This document shows positions 7,587 to 15,518 of a stretch of DNA of 64,000 nt, piece by piece (the stretch's first letter is position 1; each line of letters begins with the position of its first letter). A program made the translations under genes and the position numbers. The DNA lies in assembly GCA_030615605.1 (NCBI GenBank), contig JAUWYY010000010.1, positions 1-64,000 on the forward strand, in the 5' to 3' direction. The notes below the pieces were generated by a model. The model was not told the origin of the DNA. It made no database searches and saw nothing but the letters and a program-made list of their open reading frames with translations. The stretch comes from a bacterium (GTDB taxonomy: Bacteria; Armatimonadota; Zipacnadia; Zipacnadales; Zipacnadaceae).

Positions 7587-8603
7587 ATGCAAGGAGTCAA
7601 CCAGATAACGAGAACTTCGTTGATTGTACATGGTGTATTGGCGTTGGCGACAGTTGGGCTGCTCCTAACGACTGGCTGTCCGAAAAGCCCGGTTGACAAG
7701 CAGGCGGCAGTGTCAACGGAGCTGACGATCTTCCATGCCGGCAGTTTGTCGGTTCCTTTTCGCGAAGTCTCCGCTCTCTTCGAGCAGCGCCACCCGGGGG
7801 TTACGGTCAAGCCTGAGGCTGCCGGCAGCCGCGAGTGCGCGCGCAAGATAAGTGACCTTGGTCGAAGCTGCGACGTATTTGGCTCCGCAGATTACAAGGT
7901 TGTTGAGAATCTACTTATGCCGGAACACGTTGATTTCAACATCCATTTCGCCACCAACGAGATGGCCATAGTCTACACCGGGAAAAGCAATAGAGCCGAC
8001 GAGATCAATCCCAGCAACTGGTACGAGATACTACTCAGGGATGATGTGGCGTTCGGTCGCTCCGATCCCAACAGTGACCCATGCGGCTACCGCACGGTAA
8101 TGGTCTTCCAACTGGCCGAAAAGCACTATGGCGTGCCCGGCCTGGCCGAGGCCCTGGCCGAGAAGCATGGCCACAAACACATCCGTCCCAAGGAGACCGA
8201 CCTACTGGCCCTGCTGGAAGCTGGCGAGATTGATTATCTGTTCATCTATCGTTCAGTCGGCCAGCAGCACGGGCTGAAGATCATGCGGCTGCCCGATGAA
8301 ATAAACCTGCGTTCCGCCGAGCTGGCTGATCTGTATGGCACCGCCACAGTCGCGGTGATCGGCCAGCAACCGGGCGAGTTCATTACCCGGAGCGGCGGCC
8401 CCATTGTCTATTCGGTGACGATTCCCAACAGTGCCCAGAACCAGGAGTTGGCTGAGGCCTACGTGGCCCTACTACTGTCGGCGGAGGGACAGGCTATTAT
8501 GAGCAACTGCGGCCAGGAGCCTATCGTGGCGGCCCAGACCCTGCAATACGACCGAGTGCCGGCCAGACTGCAGCCGCTGTGCAAGCAGGCAGGTGCACTA
8601 TGA
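7587..8603 (+). CDS. wtpA: Tungstate/molybdate ABC transporter, substrate-binding lipoprotein (WtpA-like)
   Basis: A 338-residue binding protein with a lipoprotein signal (LLLTTGC; lipid cysteine near residue 31). The mature part has the oxyanion-binding signatures of the WtpA/ModA group: FHAGSLSVPF near 52, EAAGSRECARKI near 80, FGSADYKVVE, then FGRSDPNSDPCGYRT near 160 and EIDYLFIYRSV near 220. These fit archaeal-type WtpA better than E. coli ModA. It is the first gene of a three-gene importer, 62 bases after the MOSC-MogA gene, and overlaps the permease gene. Tungstate preference is inferred from the family and the AOR context. Confidence 0.88.
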   Translation: MQGVNQITRTSLIVHGVLALATVGLLLTTGCPKSPVDKQAAVSTELTIFHAGSLSVPFREVSALFEQRHPGVTVKPEAAGSRECARKISDLGRSCDVFGSADYKVVENLLMPEHVDFNIHFATNEMAIVYTGKSNRADEINPSNWYEILLRDDVAFGRSDPNSDPCGYRTVMVFQLAEKHYGVPGLAEALAEKHGHKHIRPKETDLLALLEAGEIDYLFIYRSVGQQHGLKIMRLPDEINLRSAELADLYGTATVAVIGQQPGEFITRSGGPIVYSVTIPNSAQNQELAEAYVALLLSAEGQAIMSNCGQEPIVAAQTLQYDRVPARLQPLCKQAGAL

Positions 8604-9409
8604 GTACCGTGCTGGGCGAGGCGCGCAGTTACCGGCTCTCATGGTTCGCCCTGATTTTCGCGGCTCTGGGGTCTTGTGTGCTGCTTTTGATCGTCGCGCC
8701 GTTGCTGGCATTGGTATTGTCATCGTCGTTAGGCGAGCTTTCCCAGGCCGCGGCCGACGCAGAGGTAACCCAATCCATCCGCCTGACGCTGGCCGCCGCC
8801 CTGGCCGCAACGATCGTCTGTACCCTCGCCGGCGTTCCCCTGTCGTACGTACTGGCGAGAAGGAAGTTCTTCGGTAAGACCGCGCTACTGGCAATTATAG
8901 ACTTGCCGATAATCATCCCGCACTCTGCTGCCGGCATCGCCTTGCTGACCGTCATTGGCCGGCGCTCGTTGCTGGGATCAGTGACAGGCGGGCTAATGGG
9001 CAGCGCCGCGGGCATTGCGGTAGCGATGGCGTTTGTGTCAGTGCCTTTTTTGATCAACGCCGCCCACGCGGGATTCCTAGCTGTGCCCGAAAGGCTGGAA
9101 AAGGCGGCCCGCAGCTTGGGCGCCTCTCCGTGGCGGGTGTTCTTCACTATATCTCTGCCCATGGCCTGGCGGGACATCCTTTCGGGAATGGTGCTGATGT
9201 GGGCCCGCGGCATCAGCGAGTTCGGAGCGGTAATCATCATTGCCTATCACCCGATGACCACGCCGGTGATGGTATTTCAGCGCTTCAACGACTATGGCCT
9301 GGCCCATGCCCGGTCAGTGGCGGTCTTGCTTATTATCATCTGCGTGGCGATTTTTGTGATCGTGCGCTTCCTCGCCCGCCGCCCAACTCAGGAGGCTCAG
9401 AATGCTTGA
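8600..9409 (+). CDS. wtpB: Tungstate/molybdate ABC transporter, permease (WtpB/ModB-like)
   Basis: A 269-residue inner-membrane permease with about six hydrophobic segments. The cytoplasmic EAA-type loop contacting the ATPase reads ERLEKAARSLGASPWRVFF near residue 160, typical of ModB/WtpB. The start ATG at 8600 overlaps the wtpA stop (ATGA), and the end overlaps wtpC by 8 bases, so the three subunits are coupled. It forms the channel for the oxyanion released by the lipoprotein. Confidence 0.9.
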   Translation: MSTVLGEARSYRLSWFALIFAALGSCVLLLIVAPLLALVLSSSLGELSQAAADAEVTQSIRLTLAAALAATIVCTLAGVPLSYVLARRKFFGKTALLAIIDLPIIIPHSAAGIALLTVIGRRSLLGSVTGGLMGSAAGIAVAMAFVSVPFLINAAHAGFLAVPERLEKAARSLGASPWRVFFTISLPMAWRDILSGMVLMWARGISEFGAVIIIAYHPMTTPVMVFQRFNDYGLAHARSVAVLLIIICVAIFVIVRFLARRPTQEAQNA

Positions 9410-10439
9410 ACTTGAATCCCTCTGCAAGCGCCTGGGCTTATTCACCATCTCTGACCTTAACCTGCGCCTGAACCAGGGGGAGTACTTCGTCCTGTTGGGG
9501 CCTTCCGGAGTGGGGAAGACGGTTCTCATTGAAATGGTCGCCGGGTTTATGGCGCCAGATGCCGGCCGGATCCTCTGCGAAGGCCAGGACATCACAACCA
9601 GCCCCCCGGAAGCCCGTGACTTTGCCGTCGTCTACCAGGACTACGCCCTGTTTCCCCACCTGACCGTCGCGGCCAACGTCGCCTATGGTCTGAGGGCACG
9701 GGGCGTTAAATCGAAGCAAGCCGCCGAGCGAGTTCGTGATCTAACTGAGAAGCTGAACATCGCTGCCCTGCTCAATCGCCATACCGGTGCTCTGTCCGGC
9801 GGTGAGCAGCAGCGCGTAGCGCTGGCCCGCGCGCTGGCCCCACGGCCGCGTATGTTGCTGCTGGACGAGCCCCTCGCGGCTGTGGATGTCGGCCTGCGCG
9901 CGCGACTGCGCCATGAGCTGCGGCGCATTCACCAACACACCGGCACTACCTTCCTGCACGTAACTCATGACCCTGATGACGCCCTGTATCTGGCTGAACG
10001 TGTTGGGGTGATGCTGGGGGGCCACATTCGCCAGATCGCCGCCCCCGAGGAGCTATTCCGCGCGCCGTCCGATGCGGATGTCGCCGAATTCCTCGGTATG
10101 CGAAACATAATGACGGTGGATTCTGCCAGCCAAGGCGTGTGTCGCGCCGGCGGTGTGGAGATTCACGCGGCTTTGGCTGACGAGTCCATATCCCACATCT
10201 GGATCAAGCCCGAAGAGATTTTGCTCTCCCGCCAGCCCTTTGATTCCAGTGCGCGCAACCAATTCCGCTGTATGGTGGAGGAATGGGAGAATTCTGGCCC
10301 TCTGCTGGCGGTGCGCATCTCCAGCGGTGCATTGAGGCTCACGGCCCTCGTCACGTACGAGTCGTTCAACAAGCTGGGCATAGACGTGGGCACTGAACTG
10401 TATTGCACTTTTAAGAGTTCGGCGGTACACTGTTTCTGA
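9402..10439 (+). CDS. wtpC: Tungstate/molybdate ABC transporter, ATPase (WtpC/ModC-like)
   Basis: A 345-residue ABC ATPase. Visible motifs: Walker A GPSGVGKT (residues about 31-38), Q-loop YQDYALFPHLTV near 78, signature LSGGEQQRVALARAL near 130, Walker B MLLLDEP near 152 and the switch histidine in THD near 188. The last 100 residues are a TOBE-like domain, which in this family can bind the oxyanion and inhibit transport. The ATG at 9402 follows AGGAGG inside the end of wtpB. It is the last gene of the metal-import operon. Confidence 0.9.
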   Translation: MLELESLCKRLGLFTISDLNLRLNQGEYFVLLGPSGVGKTVLIEMVAGFMAPDAGRILCEGQDITTSPPEARDFAVVYQDYALFPHLTVAANVAYGLRARGVKSKQAAERVRDLTEKLNIAALLNRHTGALSGGEQQRVALARALAPRPRMLLLDEPLAAVDVGLRARLRHELRRIHQHTGTTFLHVTHDPDDALYLAERVGVMLGGHIRQIAAPEELFRAPSDADVAEFLGMRNIMTVDSASQGVCRAGGVEIHAALADESISHIWIKPEEILLSRQPFDSSARNQFRCMVEEWENSGPLLAVRISSGALRLTALVTYESFNKLGIDVGTELYCTFKSSAVHCF

Positions 10440-10473
10440 GCCGTGGGCGTGTCCCAAATGACCGAAACGATGT

Positions 10474-10494
10474 GCTGGTCTCCGAGCGACCAGC
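10474..10494 (+). terminator. Hairpin after the importer operon, possible attenuator
   Basis: A perfect 7-base stem (GCTGGTC / GACCAGC) with a 7-base loop, 34 bases after the wtpC stop. No run of T follows, so it is not a classical intrinsic terminator; it could stabilise the transcript end or act with Rho. Confidence 0.3.
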
Positions 10495-10521
10495 CGACCA
10501 ACAGTGATAGGAAGGAAGCCC

Positions 10522-10683
10522 ATGTCTTGCAACGATCACACAATCCTTCGAGATCTCGCTGAGTGCGTTGCTGAGATTGCTGCACTACCCGAGCAGGACC
10601 AGAAGCGACAGATATGGGTAGACAAAGGAGAACTGAAATATGAAGGTCGTCGGCTTTGTGGGCAGTCCGCGCAAAGGCGGTAA
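10522..10683 (+). pseudogene. N-terminal fragment of a uroporphyrinogen decarboxylase-like (corrinoid methyltransferase) gene
   Basis: A 53-codon open frame behind a strong site (GGAAGGAAG). Its first 40 residues (ILRDLAECVAEIAALPEQ, then DQKRQIW) resemble the N-terminus of URO-D superfamily proteins linked to corrinoid methyl transfer, normally 350-400 residues long. Homology ends near residue 40, where the flavodoxin gene begins in another frame. The rest of the gene appears to have been lost when that gene arrived. The reading rests on remembered family sequences, not a search. Confidence 0.5.
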
Positions 10684-11191
10684 TACTGATATTTTGGTCG
10701 AACAGGTACTGGCTGGCGCCGCGGATGCCGATCACCAAACAGAGAAAGTCTATCTGGCAGACTATGCCCTGACACCAATTGACCCGGTCTATGGCGAGGA
10801 CACAAACTGGACCGACCCGCGCCAGGACGCGGCTGACCAGCTCATTGACAGGATGGTGACTGCCGATGTGGTGGTCCTGGGGACACCGGTCTATTGGTTC
10901 AGCGTCAGTGGACTGCTGAAGCTCTTCATTGATCGCTGGGCGTTATATCAGCGGGGTGACCAGGGGCTGCGCGATCTGACGCCGGGTAAGAAGCTGGTGG
11001 TAGTTGTAGCTATGGCCGACAGTGACACTAGCTACCTCGAGGCGGTGCTCGCGCCGCTGCGCTGGGCGGCCAAGTGGCTGAAGATGCAGTGGGTCGGGGA
11101 GGTAGTCGCTACTGGCGTCAGTGACCCCGGAGAGGTCGAGCAGCGGCCCGATCTACTGGCCGATGCCCGTACCCTGGGCCAGTCGCTGTAA
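10640..11191 (+). CDS. NADPH-dependent FMN reductase/flavodoxin-family protein
   Basis: A 183-residue flavodoxin-fold protein of the multimeric WrbA/IsiB-like group. The FMN phosphate loop is GSPRKGGNTDILVEQVL (residues 7-23), and the second flavin loop is VVLGTPVYWFSVSGLLKLFIDRW near 75-97, both well conserved. It probably transfers electrons to or from small substrates or iron-sulfur proteins in the cytoplasm. The ATG follows AAAGGAG, which lies within the URO-D-like fragment, so the two overlap by 44 bases. The last 113 bases or so recur about 950 bases downstream, after the HAD gene. Confidence 0.87.
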   Translation: MKVVGFVGSPRKGGNTDILVEQVLAGAADADHQTEKVYLADYALTPIDPVYGEDTNWTDPRQDAADQLIDRMVTADVVVLGTPVYWFSVSGLLKLFIDRWALYQRGDQGLRDLTPGKKLVVVVAMADSDTSYLEAVLAPLRWAAKWLKMQWVGEVVATGVSDPGEVEQRPDLLADARTLGQSL

Positions 11192-11202
11192 TCAGCAATC
11201 AC
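11090..11202 (+). repeat. Direct repeat, copy 1 (3' end of the flavodoxin gene)
   Basis: A 113-base segment covering the last 34 codons or so of the flavodoxin gene and the bases just after it. It matches 12046-12158 with only a handful of differences and no gaps seen by eye. Confidence 0.85.
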
Positions 11203-11225
11203 TTGGTCAGACGCTCAGAGAGAGA

Positions 11226-11945
11226 ATGTTCAATATAAGAATCAAAGCTGTATACTTTGATTTGGACGGCACATTACACGATTTCTCAAAGTGTTCAGAT
11301 GTCGCTATGTCTGAGGTCTATAAGTACATTGCAACCAGATATGGGGTCCGAGAAGACGCACTAAGAGAGAGATACGCCGAACTACTGCAAGAAGCTGAAG
11401 ACCACGCCTTTGTTAGTGGAAAAACGAGCACCGAATACCGTACGGGGAGGTTTCGGGCCTTAGCACAGCACTTTGGTATATCGGATAACCAGCTCATTCC
11501 TCGGCTGCTGGATATGTACGCTACGCAGTTAGAGTCCAACATGCACCCCTTCCCGGGAACTTGTCAGACCCTCGTCGACCTCCAGGAAGCATTTGCTCTA
11601 TACCTGGTCACCGAGGGCCCCACCGATGCCCAAACAAGAGCGGTACATACCCTGGGTTTGGTCAACTATTTTGAAGGCCTATTCATATCCGGCGAGGCCA
11701 AAAGAGCTAAAGCCAACGGAGACTTATTTCGGTATGCCTTGCAAAAGAGTCGGCTCGGGGCGTCCGAGGTCATCCATGTTGGTGATTCATATCACAGAGA
11801 CGTCCTCGGTGCTATGAAAGCAGGATTGAACGCCATCTGGTTGAACAGCAAAGACCAACCGGTGCCGACTGCGCAGCCCGAACCCTGCGCCCAGATTTCT
11901 GATTTGACAGCGCTGCCGGCATTGCTTAGAACCAGTTTCCTATGA
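11226..11945 (+). CDS. HAD-superfamily hydrolase (phosphatase)
   Basis: A 239-residue HAD hydrolase, probably a phosphatase for a small phosphorylated metabolite. Motif I is YFDLDGTLHD (residues about 9-18, nucleophile Asp and acid/base Asp). Motif II is in LVTEGP near 125, motif III is the lysine region SGEAKRAKANG near 155, and motif IV is VIHVGDSYHRDVLGA near 180. The helical cap between about 20 and 100 is typical of the HAD-IA group. It looks more AT-rich than its neighbours and is bracketed by two copies of a 113-base repeat, suggesting insertion by recombination. The substrate is unknown. Confidence 0.85.
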   Translation: MFNIRIKAVYFDLDGTLHDFSKCSDVAMSEVYKYIATRYGVREDALRERYAELLQEAEDHAFVSGKTSTEYRTGRFRALAQHFGISDNQLIPRLLDMYATQLESNMHPFPGTCQTLVDLQEAFALYLVTEGPTDAQTRAVHTLGLVNYFEGLFISGEAKRAKANGDLFRYALQKSRLGASEVIHVGDSYHRDVLGAMKAGLNAIWLNSKDQPVPTAQPEPCAQISDLTALPALLRTSFL

Positions 11946-12333
11946 ATTTGGGGGCGTTGGGAAGCCGTGGGAACAAAGCAGGCGACCATCCTCCGCGCAG
12001 CAGTTGCATCAACTAGGCCGAGGTGGTTGAGGATGTCTGGACGGGTGGGTCGGGGAGGTAGTCGCTACTGGCGTCAGTGACCCTGGAGACGTCGAGCAGC
12101 GTCCCGATCTACTGGCCGATGCCCGCGCGCTGGGCCAGTCGCTGTGATCACCAATCACGTGAGCAGAATGGACCAGGCACCAAACCAGCTCTTGACGAAG
12201 CCGTGGGCGTGGAGTGGTGCTCTACCACCCTATGCCCCTCTCCGCCAGCTCGGCTCGCCTGGGAGACGCTTCGGACGGCTCAGCAGGCCGATGTGCCCGT
12301 GATAGCAGGCACAGCAGCCTTTGCTGTGAGTAC
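11946..12333. other. Non-coding stretch with a flavodoxin-gene remnant
   Basis: No convincing gene. It contains the second copy of the flavodoxin 3' segment (12046-12158), which cannot be translated as a whole protein here because its upstream part is unrelated. I see nothing recognisable in the remaining bases before the CBS gene. Confidence 0.6.
12046..12158 (+). repeat. Direct repeat, copy 2 (orphan flavodoxin 3' end)
   Basis: The second copy of the 113-base segment at 11090-11202. It keeps the reading frame to a stop (TGA instead of TAA), but no flavodoxin N-terminus lies upstream, so it is a remnant. Copy 1 sits before the HAD gene and copy 2 after it. Confidence 0.85.
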
Positions 12334-12708
12334 CTACACAGCGTTGAGGACATCACTCACTGAGACGATGCCTTGAACCTTGCCCCCAAAGATGACTGGC
12401 GCCCGGGACAGCCCGTGGTTGGCCATCAGTCGTGCTACATGCCTGATGTCCAGGTCCTTGTTGACTACCACCAGCGGCTTGCTCATGATCTCGTGGATCG
12501 CCACCGCTGTTGGATCCTCTCCCTGGGCGATCACCTCATAGCAAATGTCGCGCTGAGTAACAATGCCGTAGGCGTCGTCCTCGGAGCGACGGTCAACTAT
12601 CAGGCACCTGACCCCCTCGTCCTTCATCACCTGGATGGCATCCGCCACCGTTGCGCTCCCGTCGATGGTGACTATGTCCCTGGTCATCAGATCTTCGGCC
12701 GTAGCCAT
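12334..12708 (-). CDS. Tandem CBS-domain protein
   Basis: A 124-residue protein made of two CBS domains (about 1-58 and 65-124). Signatures are LMTRDIVTIDGSATVADAIQ and IMSKPLVVVNKDLDIRHVAR, each followed by the usual beta-strand GIV.../GIVSVSDV. CBS pairs bind adenine nucleotides or SAM and report energy or redox status. I chose the ATG at 12708, preceded by GGAAGGAG at good spacing; an upstream start at 12756 would add 16 unlikely residues. The GGAAGGAATTC leader motif lies about 72 bases upstream. It is the third minus-strand gene after the creatininase and the small membrane protein. Confidence 0.88.
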   Translation of the reverse strand: MATAEDLMTRDIVTIDGSATVADAIQVMKDEGVRCLIVDRRSEDDAYGIVTQRDICYEVIAQGEDPTAVAIHEIMSKPLVVVNKDLDIRHVARLMANHGLSRAPVIFGGKVQGIVSVSDVLNAV

Positions 12709-12780
12709 ATCTGCCACTCCTTCCCGTCTAAAGACTCTGTGTGGGATGGTTCTCATTACATCTATTCGTCATGCGCACAG

Positions 12781-12791
12781 GAATTCCTTCC
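12781..12791 (-). repeat. GGAAGGAATTC leader motif, copy 1
   Basis: An exact 11-base match on the minus strand, 72 bases upstream of the CBS gene start and in the same orientation as that gene. Confidence 0.6.
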
Positions 12792-12866
12792 CAGTCCGCT
12801 AAGCTGAACATTTCGCTGGCGGGCCCGGTTCGACCACCACTCGGCGCTGCCTTCCGCCCGGGCGGA

Positions 12867-13109
12867 TCAGGGTATCTCTGATTGCTGGCCGGCGGTGGGC
12901 AGGCTCTCCTCGGTTCGCTTCGCCCATGCCAGGGCAAGCATCTCCTCTAACATCAGGACGATGGCAAAGAGCAGGAGCATGTTGGTAAATCTCAGCCAGG
13001 CTGAAGGTGTAGCTACCGCGTGCAGCGCCACCCACCAGTACTTGGCCAGGATGGTTCCTATTCCGCTGGCCGTAGCAAAGAGAATCAACAATCGGCGCAC
13101 CACTACCAT
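12867..13109 (-). CDS. Small two-helix membrane protein, unknown function
   Basis: An 80-residue protein with two hydrophobic segments (about 4-33 and 42-63), a short acidic/basic turn (MLEEMLALAWAKR) and a polar C-terminal tail. The ATG follows GAGGAGGG at good spacing. It lies between the creatininase and the CBS-domain gene on the same strand. No family is recognised. Confidence 0.6.
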   Translation of the reverse strand: MVVVRRLLILFATASGIGTILAKYWWVALHAVATPSAWLRFTNMLLLFAIVLMLEEMLALAWAKRTEESLPTAGQQSEIP

Positions 13110-13172
13110 ATCTGGTCCCTCCTCATCGCAATTATCTGTTTACGCATAACTAATGTTCGCCGCTGGCAACTT

Positions 13173-13181
13173 AATTCCTTC
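13173..13181 (-). repeat. GGAAGGAATTC leader motif, copy 2 (degenerate)
   Basis: Minus-strand GAAGGAATT, a partial match 63 bases upstream of the small membrane protein start, in the gene's orientation. Confidence 0.4.
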
Positions 13182-13252
13182 TGGCTCCGGGCATCGGAGC
13201 CGGTGGTTTTCTCCCACTCAGTTATTGCCGCAGACTATTCGCCCGGGCGGCC

Positions 13253-14062
13253 CTATTGATCCTCCAGGTTCATTTCGTACCAATAACTTTCGCCCTCGTG
13301 GTGGACCAGCTCGAAGCCAGCTTTCTCGTAGACCCGCAGCGGGGCCGGCATGTAGCCGGTGTGAACTCCGATGCGCCTGGCGCCCAGCCTGCCTAGCTCT
13401 GCTACAGCCTGTTCCACTGTGCCCAGGCTGCTCTCGCCGGCATACTGGTGGGGGTAGTCGGCGTACCAACTGGTCGCCATAGACAGCCCGGGCAGGTGAG
13501 CATACCTGTCGAGGGACTGACCTTGCTTGGCAGGCGGAACCTGGTCCATCTTCACCAGCTCGGGGTTGACGGCCAGTTGCCCACTGGTCTCCCCCTCGCC
13601 AGCGTGGCCGATGCGCTTAGCCCCGTCCACTTCCAGGTCTTGCCACCAGTTACTCACATACACTACGAAATCTCGCTGCTCTTCCAGCACGGTTTTCAAA
13701 AAGAAGCGGAGGAAGTGGGTATTACCACCGTGACCATTGACTATCAGGATCTTCGTAAGACCGTTGCGCGCGATCTCCGCGCAGACGCTGTCCAGCAGCC
13801 GCAGGACTAGCTCTCCGCCGATGGCCACTGTCCCCGGCTTGTGTTTGGCATCCAGGACCTGACCGAAGTAGTACCAGGGAAAGATGATGGCCGGCTCCTG
13901 GGCGGCGGCGCGGATAGCCACCTCGCGGGCCGCGGACAGATCGGCGGTGAGTGGCAGATGGCCGCCGTGCGGCTCGATGACGCCCAGCGGTAGTAGACAT
14001 ACCCCCTGTGCTTGCTCTACTGCTGCCGGGAAATCTGCTGTGGTGAGCTGTTCCCATCTCAT
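13253..14062 (-). CDS. Creatininase-family amidohydrolase
   Basis: A 269-residue metal-dependent hydrolase of the creatininase/MftE/formamide hydrolase family. Metal-site motifs are visible: LGVIEPHGGHLPLTAD (about 23-38, replacing the usual EQHGPHLPLGTD), NGHGGN near 110 and HAGEGETS near 147. Family members hydrolyse small cyclic or linear amides. An aromatic-rich C-terminal extension (GFELVHHEGESYWYEMN) is unusual. The ATG at 14062 has a GAGGTGA site; an upstream ATG at 14098 is possible. The substrate cannot be assigned. Confidence 0.88.
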   Translation of the reverse strand: MRWEQLTTADFPAAVEQAQGVCLLPLGVIEPHGGHLPLTADLSAAREVAIRAAAQEPAIIFPWYYFGQVLDAKHKPGTVAIGGELVLRLLDSVCAEIARNGLTKILIVNGHGGNTHFLRFFLKTVLEEQRDFVVYVSNWWQDLEVDGAKRIGHAGEGETSGQLAVNPELVKMDQVPPAKQGQSLDRYAHLPGLSMATSWYADYPHQYAGESSLGTVEQAVAELGRLGARRIGVHTGYMPAPLRVYEKAGFELVHHEGESYWYEMNLEDQ

Positions 14063-14246
14063 CGTCTGGTCACCTCGCAGTTTCATTCGACTCGCCACAA
14101 CTCTTCGTCGTCACTCGCAGAAATTCTGCCCGGGGCGCGAGCAGCTCTCCGCCAGGCAGCGCAAGAAAAGGGAGCCACGCGTTGCGGCGCAGCTCCCTGT
14201 TGCATCTGTGTCAGATAGACCGGCTCTGGGCTGGTCCGCGGTCAGG

Positions 14247-14257
14247 GGAAGGAATTC
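14247..14257 (+). repeat. GGAAGGAATTC leader motif, copy 3
   Basis: An exact match on the plus strand, 83 bases upstream of the Gfo/Idh gene at 14341 and in its orientation. Confidence 0.6.
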
Positions 14258-14340
14258 TATCTGTTGCTGGTGAACAACTGCCCGACTGTCCACATTTCCG
14301 TTGAGAGGCAAATGCTATGGTTACCTCGTAGCCTATTAAG

Positions 14341-15410
14341 ATGGGATTCATCGGATGTGGTAATATCACTAACTCCCATATGAGTGCCATCGAGCGCATC
14401 CCTGAGATCGAAGTCGTGCGGGTACTGACATCAATGTAGATCGCGCCCGGGAGTTTGCCGAGAAAGCCGGGGCTGAAGCCTACTTCACCGACTGGCGCCA
14501 GATGCTGGACGAAGTCGAGCTTGACGCCATTGACCAGTGTACCCCGCACACCCTGCATATGGAGCCAACCCTGGCGGCTGCCGAGCGGGGGATCCACGTT
14601 CTTACCGAAAAGCCGATGGCCACAGAGTTAGCCGAGTGTGACTGCATGATCGCCGCCTGCCAGCAGGCCGGTGTGGTGTTGATGGTCGGGCAGGTCCTGC
14701 GCTTCTTTGCTCCTCTTGTCGAGGCTCGCAGGATAATCAATTCCGGCCGGCTCGGCCAGATAAAGAACGTCATCCGTCGCCGCTGGGGCTACACGAAAGA
14801 GGAGCCTTCGCAGCCGTGGTCGGCCGACCCCGAATTGTCGGGCGGATGGCTACTGTATGGCCTGGGTTCACATGCTGCCGACCTGATTTTGTGGATGACA
14901 GATTCCGAAGCCACCAATGTCTTCGCTATGGGCCGCCAGGTTAACCCCTCCTGGGATGATGTGGACGAAGTTACCATTCAGATAGAGCTTTCCAACGGAG
15001 CTATGGCCCTGCAGAGCCACTGTCTGAACTGCTATGGCAACGCCTGGGACCTGGCCGTCAACGGCACTGATGACAGCCTCTACGTCAATGGAGAGACACT
15101 AATAGTCGGCGGCGAAGAGCGGCACGTACCCATGCAGGAGGGTAGATGTATGTACATGCAGCTAGCTGAGTTCGCCTCGGCCGTGCTGGAGGGCCGCGAG
15201 CCGGAGGCCTCCGGCAAAGACGTGCGCCGAACCTATGCCCTGCTGGAAGCAGCCAAGCTCTCTATGAAAGAGGGCCGGATCGTAGACGCCAGTCAGCTAT
15301 ATCCTCTGCGGGAAGGGTCAGGAGTCCTGCTCGACTGCCTGCTCTGCTCTGATCTGCCCAGCGACCGCGGAGCCTCACACCAGTCACAGCCTTCTATTGC
15401 GCCGGGCTGA
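14341..15410 (+). pseudogene. Gfo/Idh/MocA-family oxidoreductase, frameshifted
   Basis: The dinucleotide-binding N-terminus reads MGFIGCGNITNSHMSAIERI from the ATG at 14341, then runs into a stop at 14437 just after the second beta strand. Adding one base near 14423 restores a full protein: TDINVDRAREFAEKAG, then the EKPMA catalytic motif, the long beta-sheet domain and an EGR/SGKD C-terminal stretch, to 15410. So a one-base loss splits an otherwise intact gene of about 356 codons. Such enzymes oxidise or reduce sugars and inositols with NAD(P). The lesion may be genuine or an assembly error; everything after it is well conserved. Confidence 0.8.
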
Positions 15411-15444
15411 TGGCGACTTGCCTAGTGGTAAGGAAAAACTGTAC

Positions 15445-15450
15445 TATAAT
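15445..15450 (+). promoter_or_regulatory. Candidate -10 element for the secretin operon
   Basis: A perfect TATAAT 69 bases before the first secretin start. No good -35 hexamer lies 16-18 bases upstream (the nearest TTGCCT is about 21 away), so an activator or alternative spacing is possible. Confidence 0.4.
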
Positions 15451-15518
15451 GATATTACTAGGTGTATTGGGGCAGGGCGAAGGACCATAGCCCTCGGAAT
15501 ACCCGAATCAAGGAGCCG

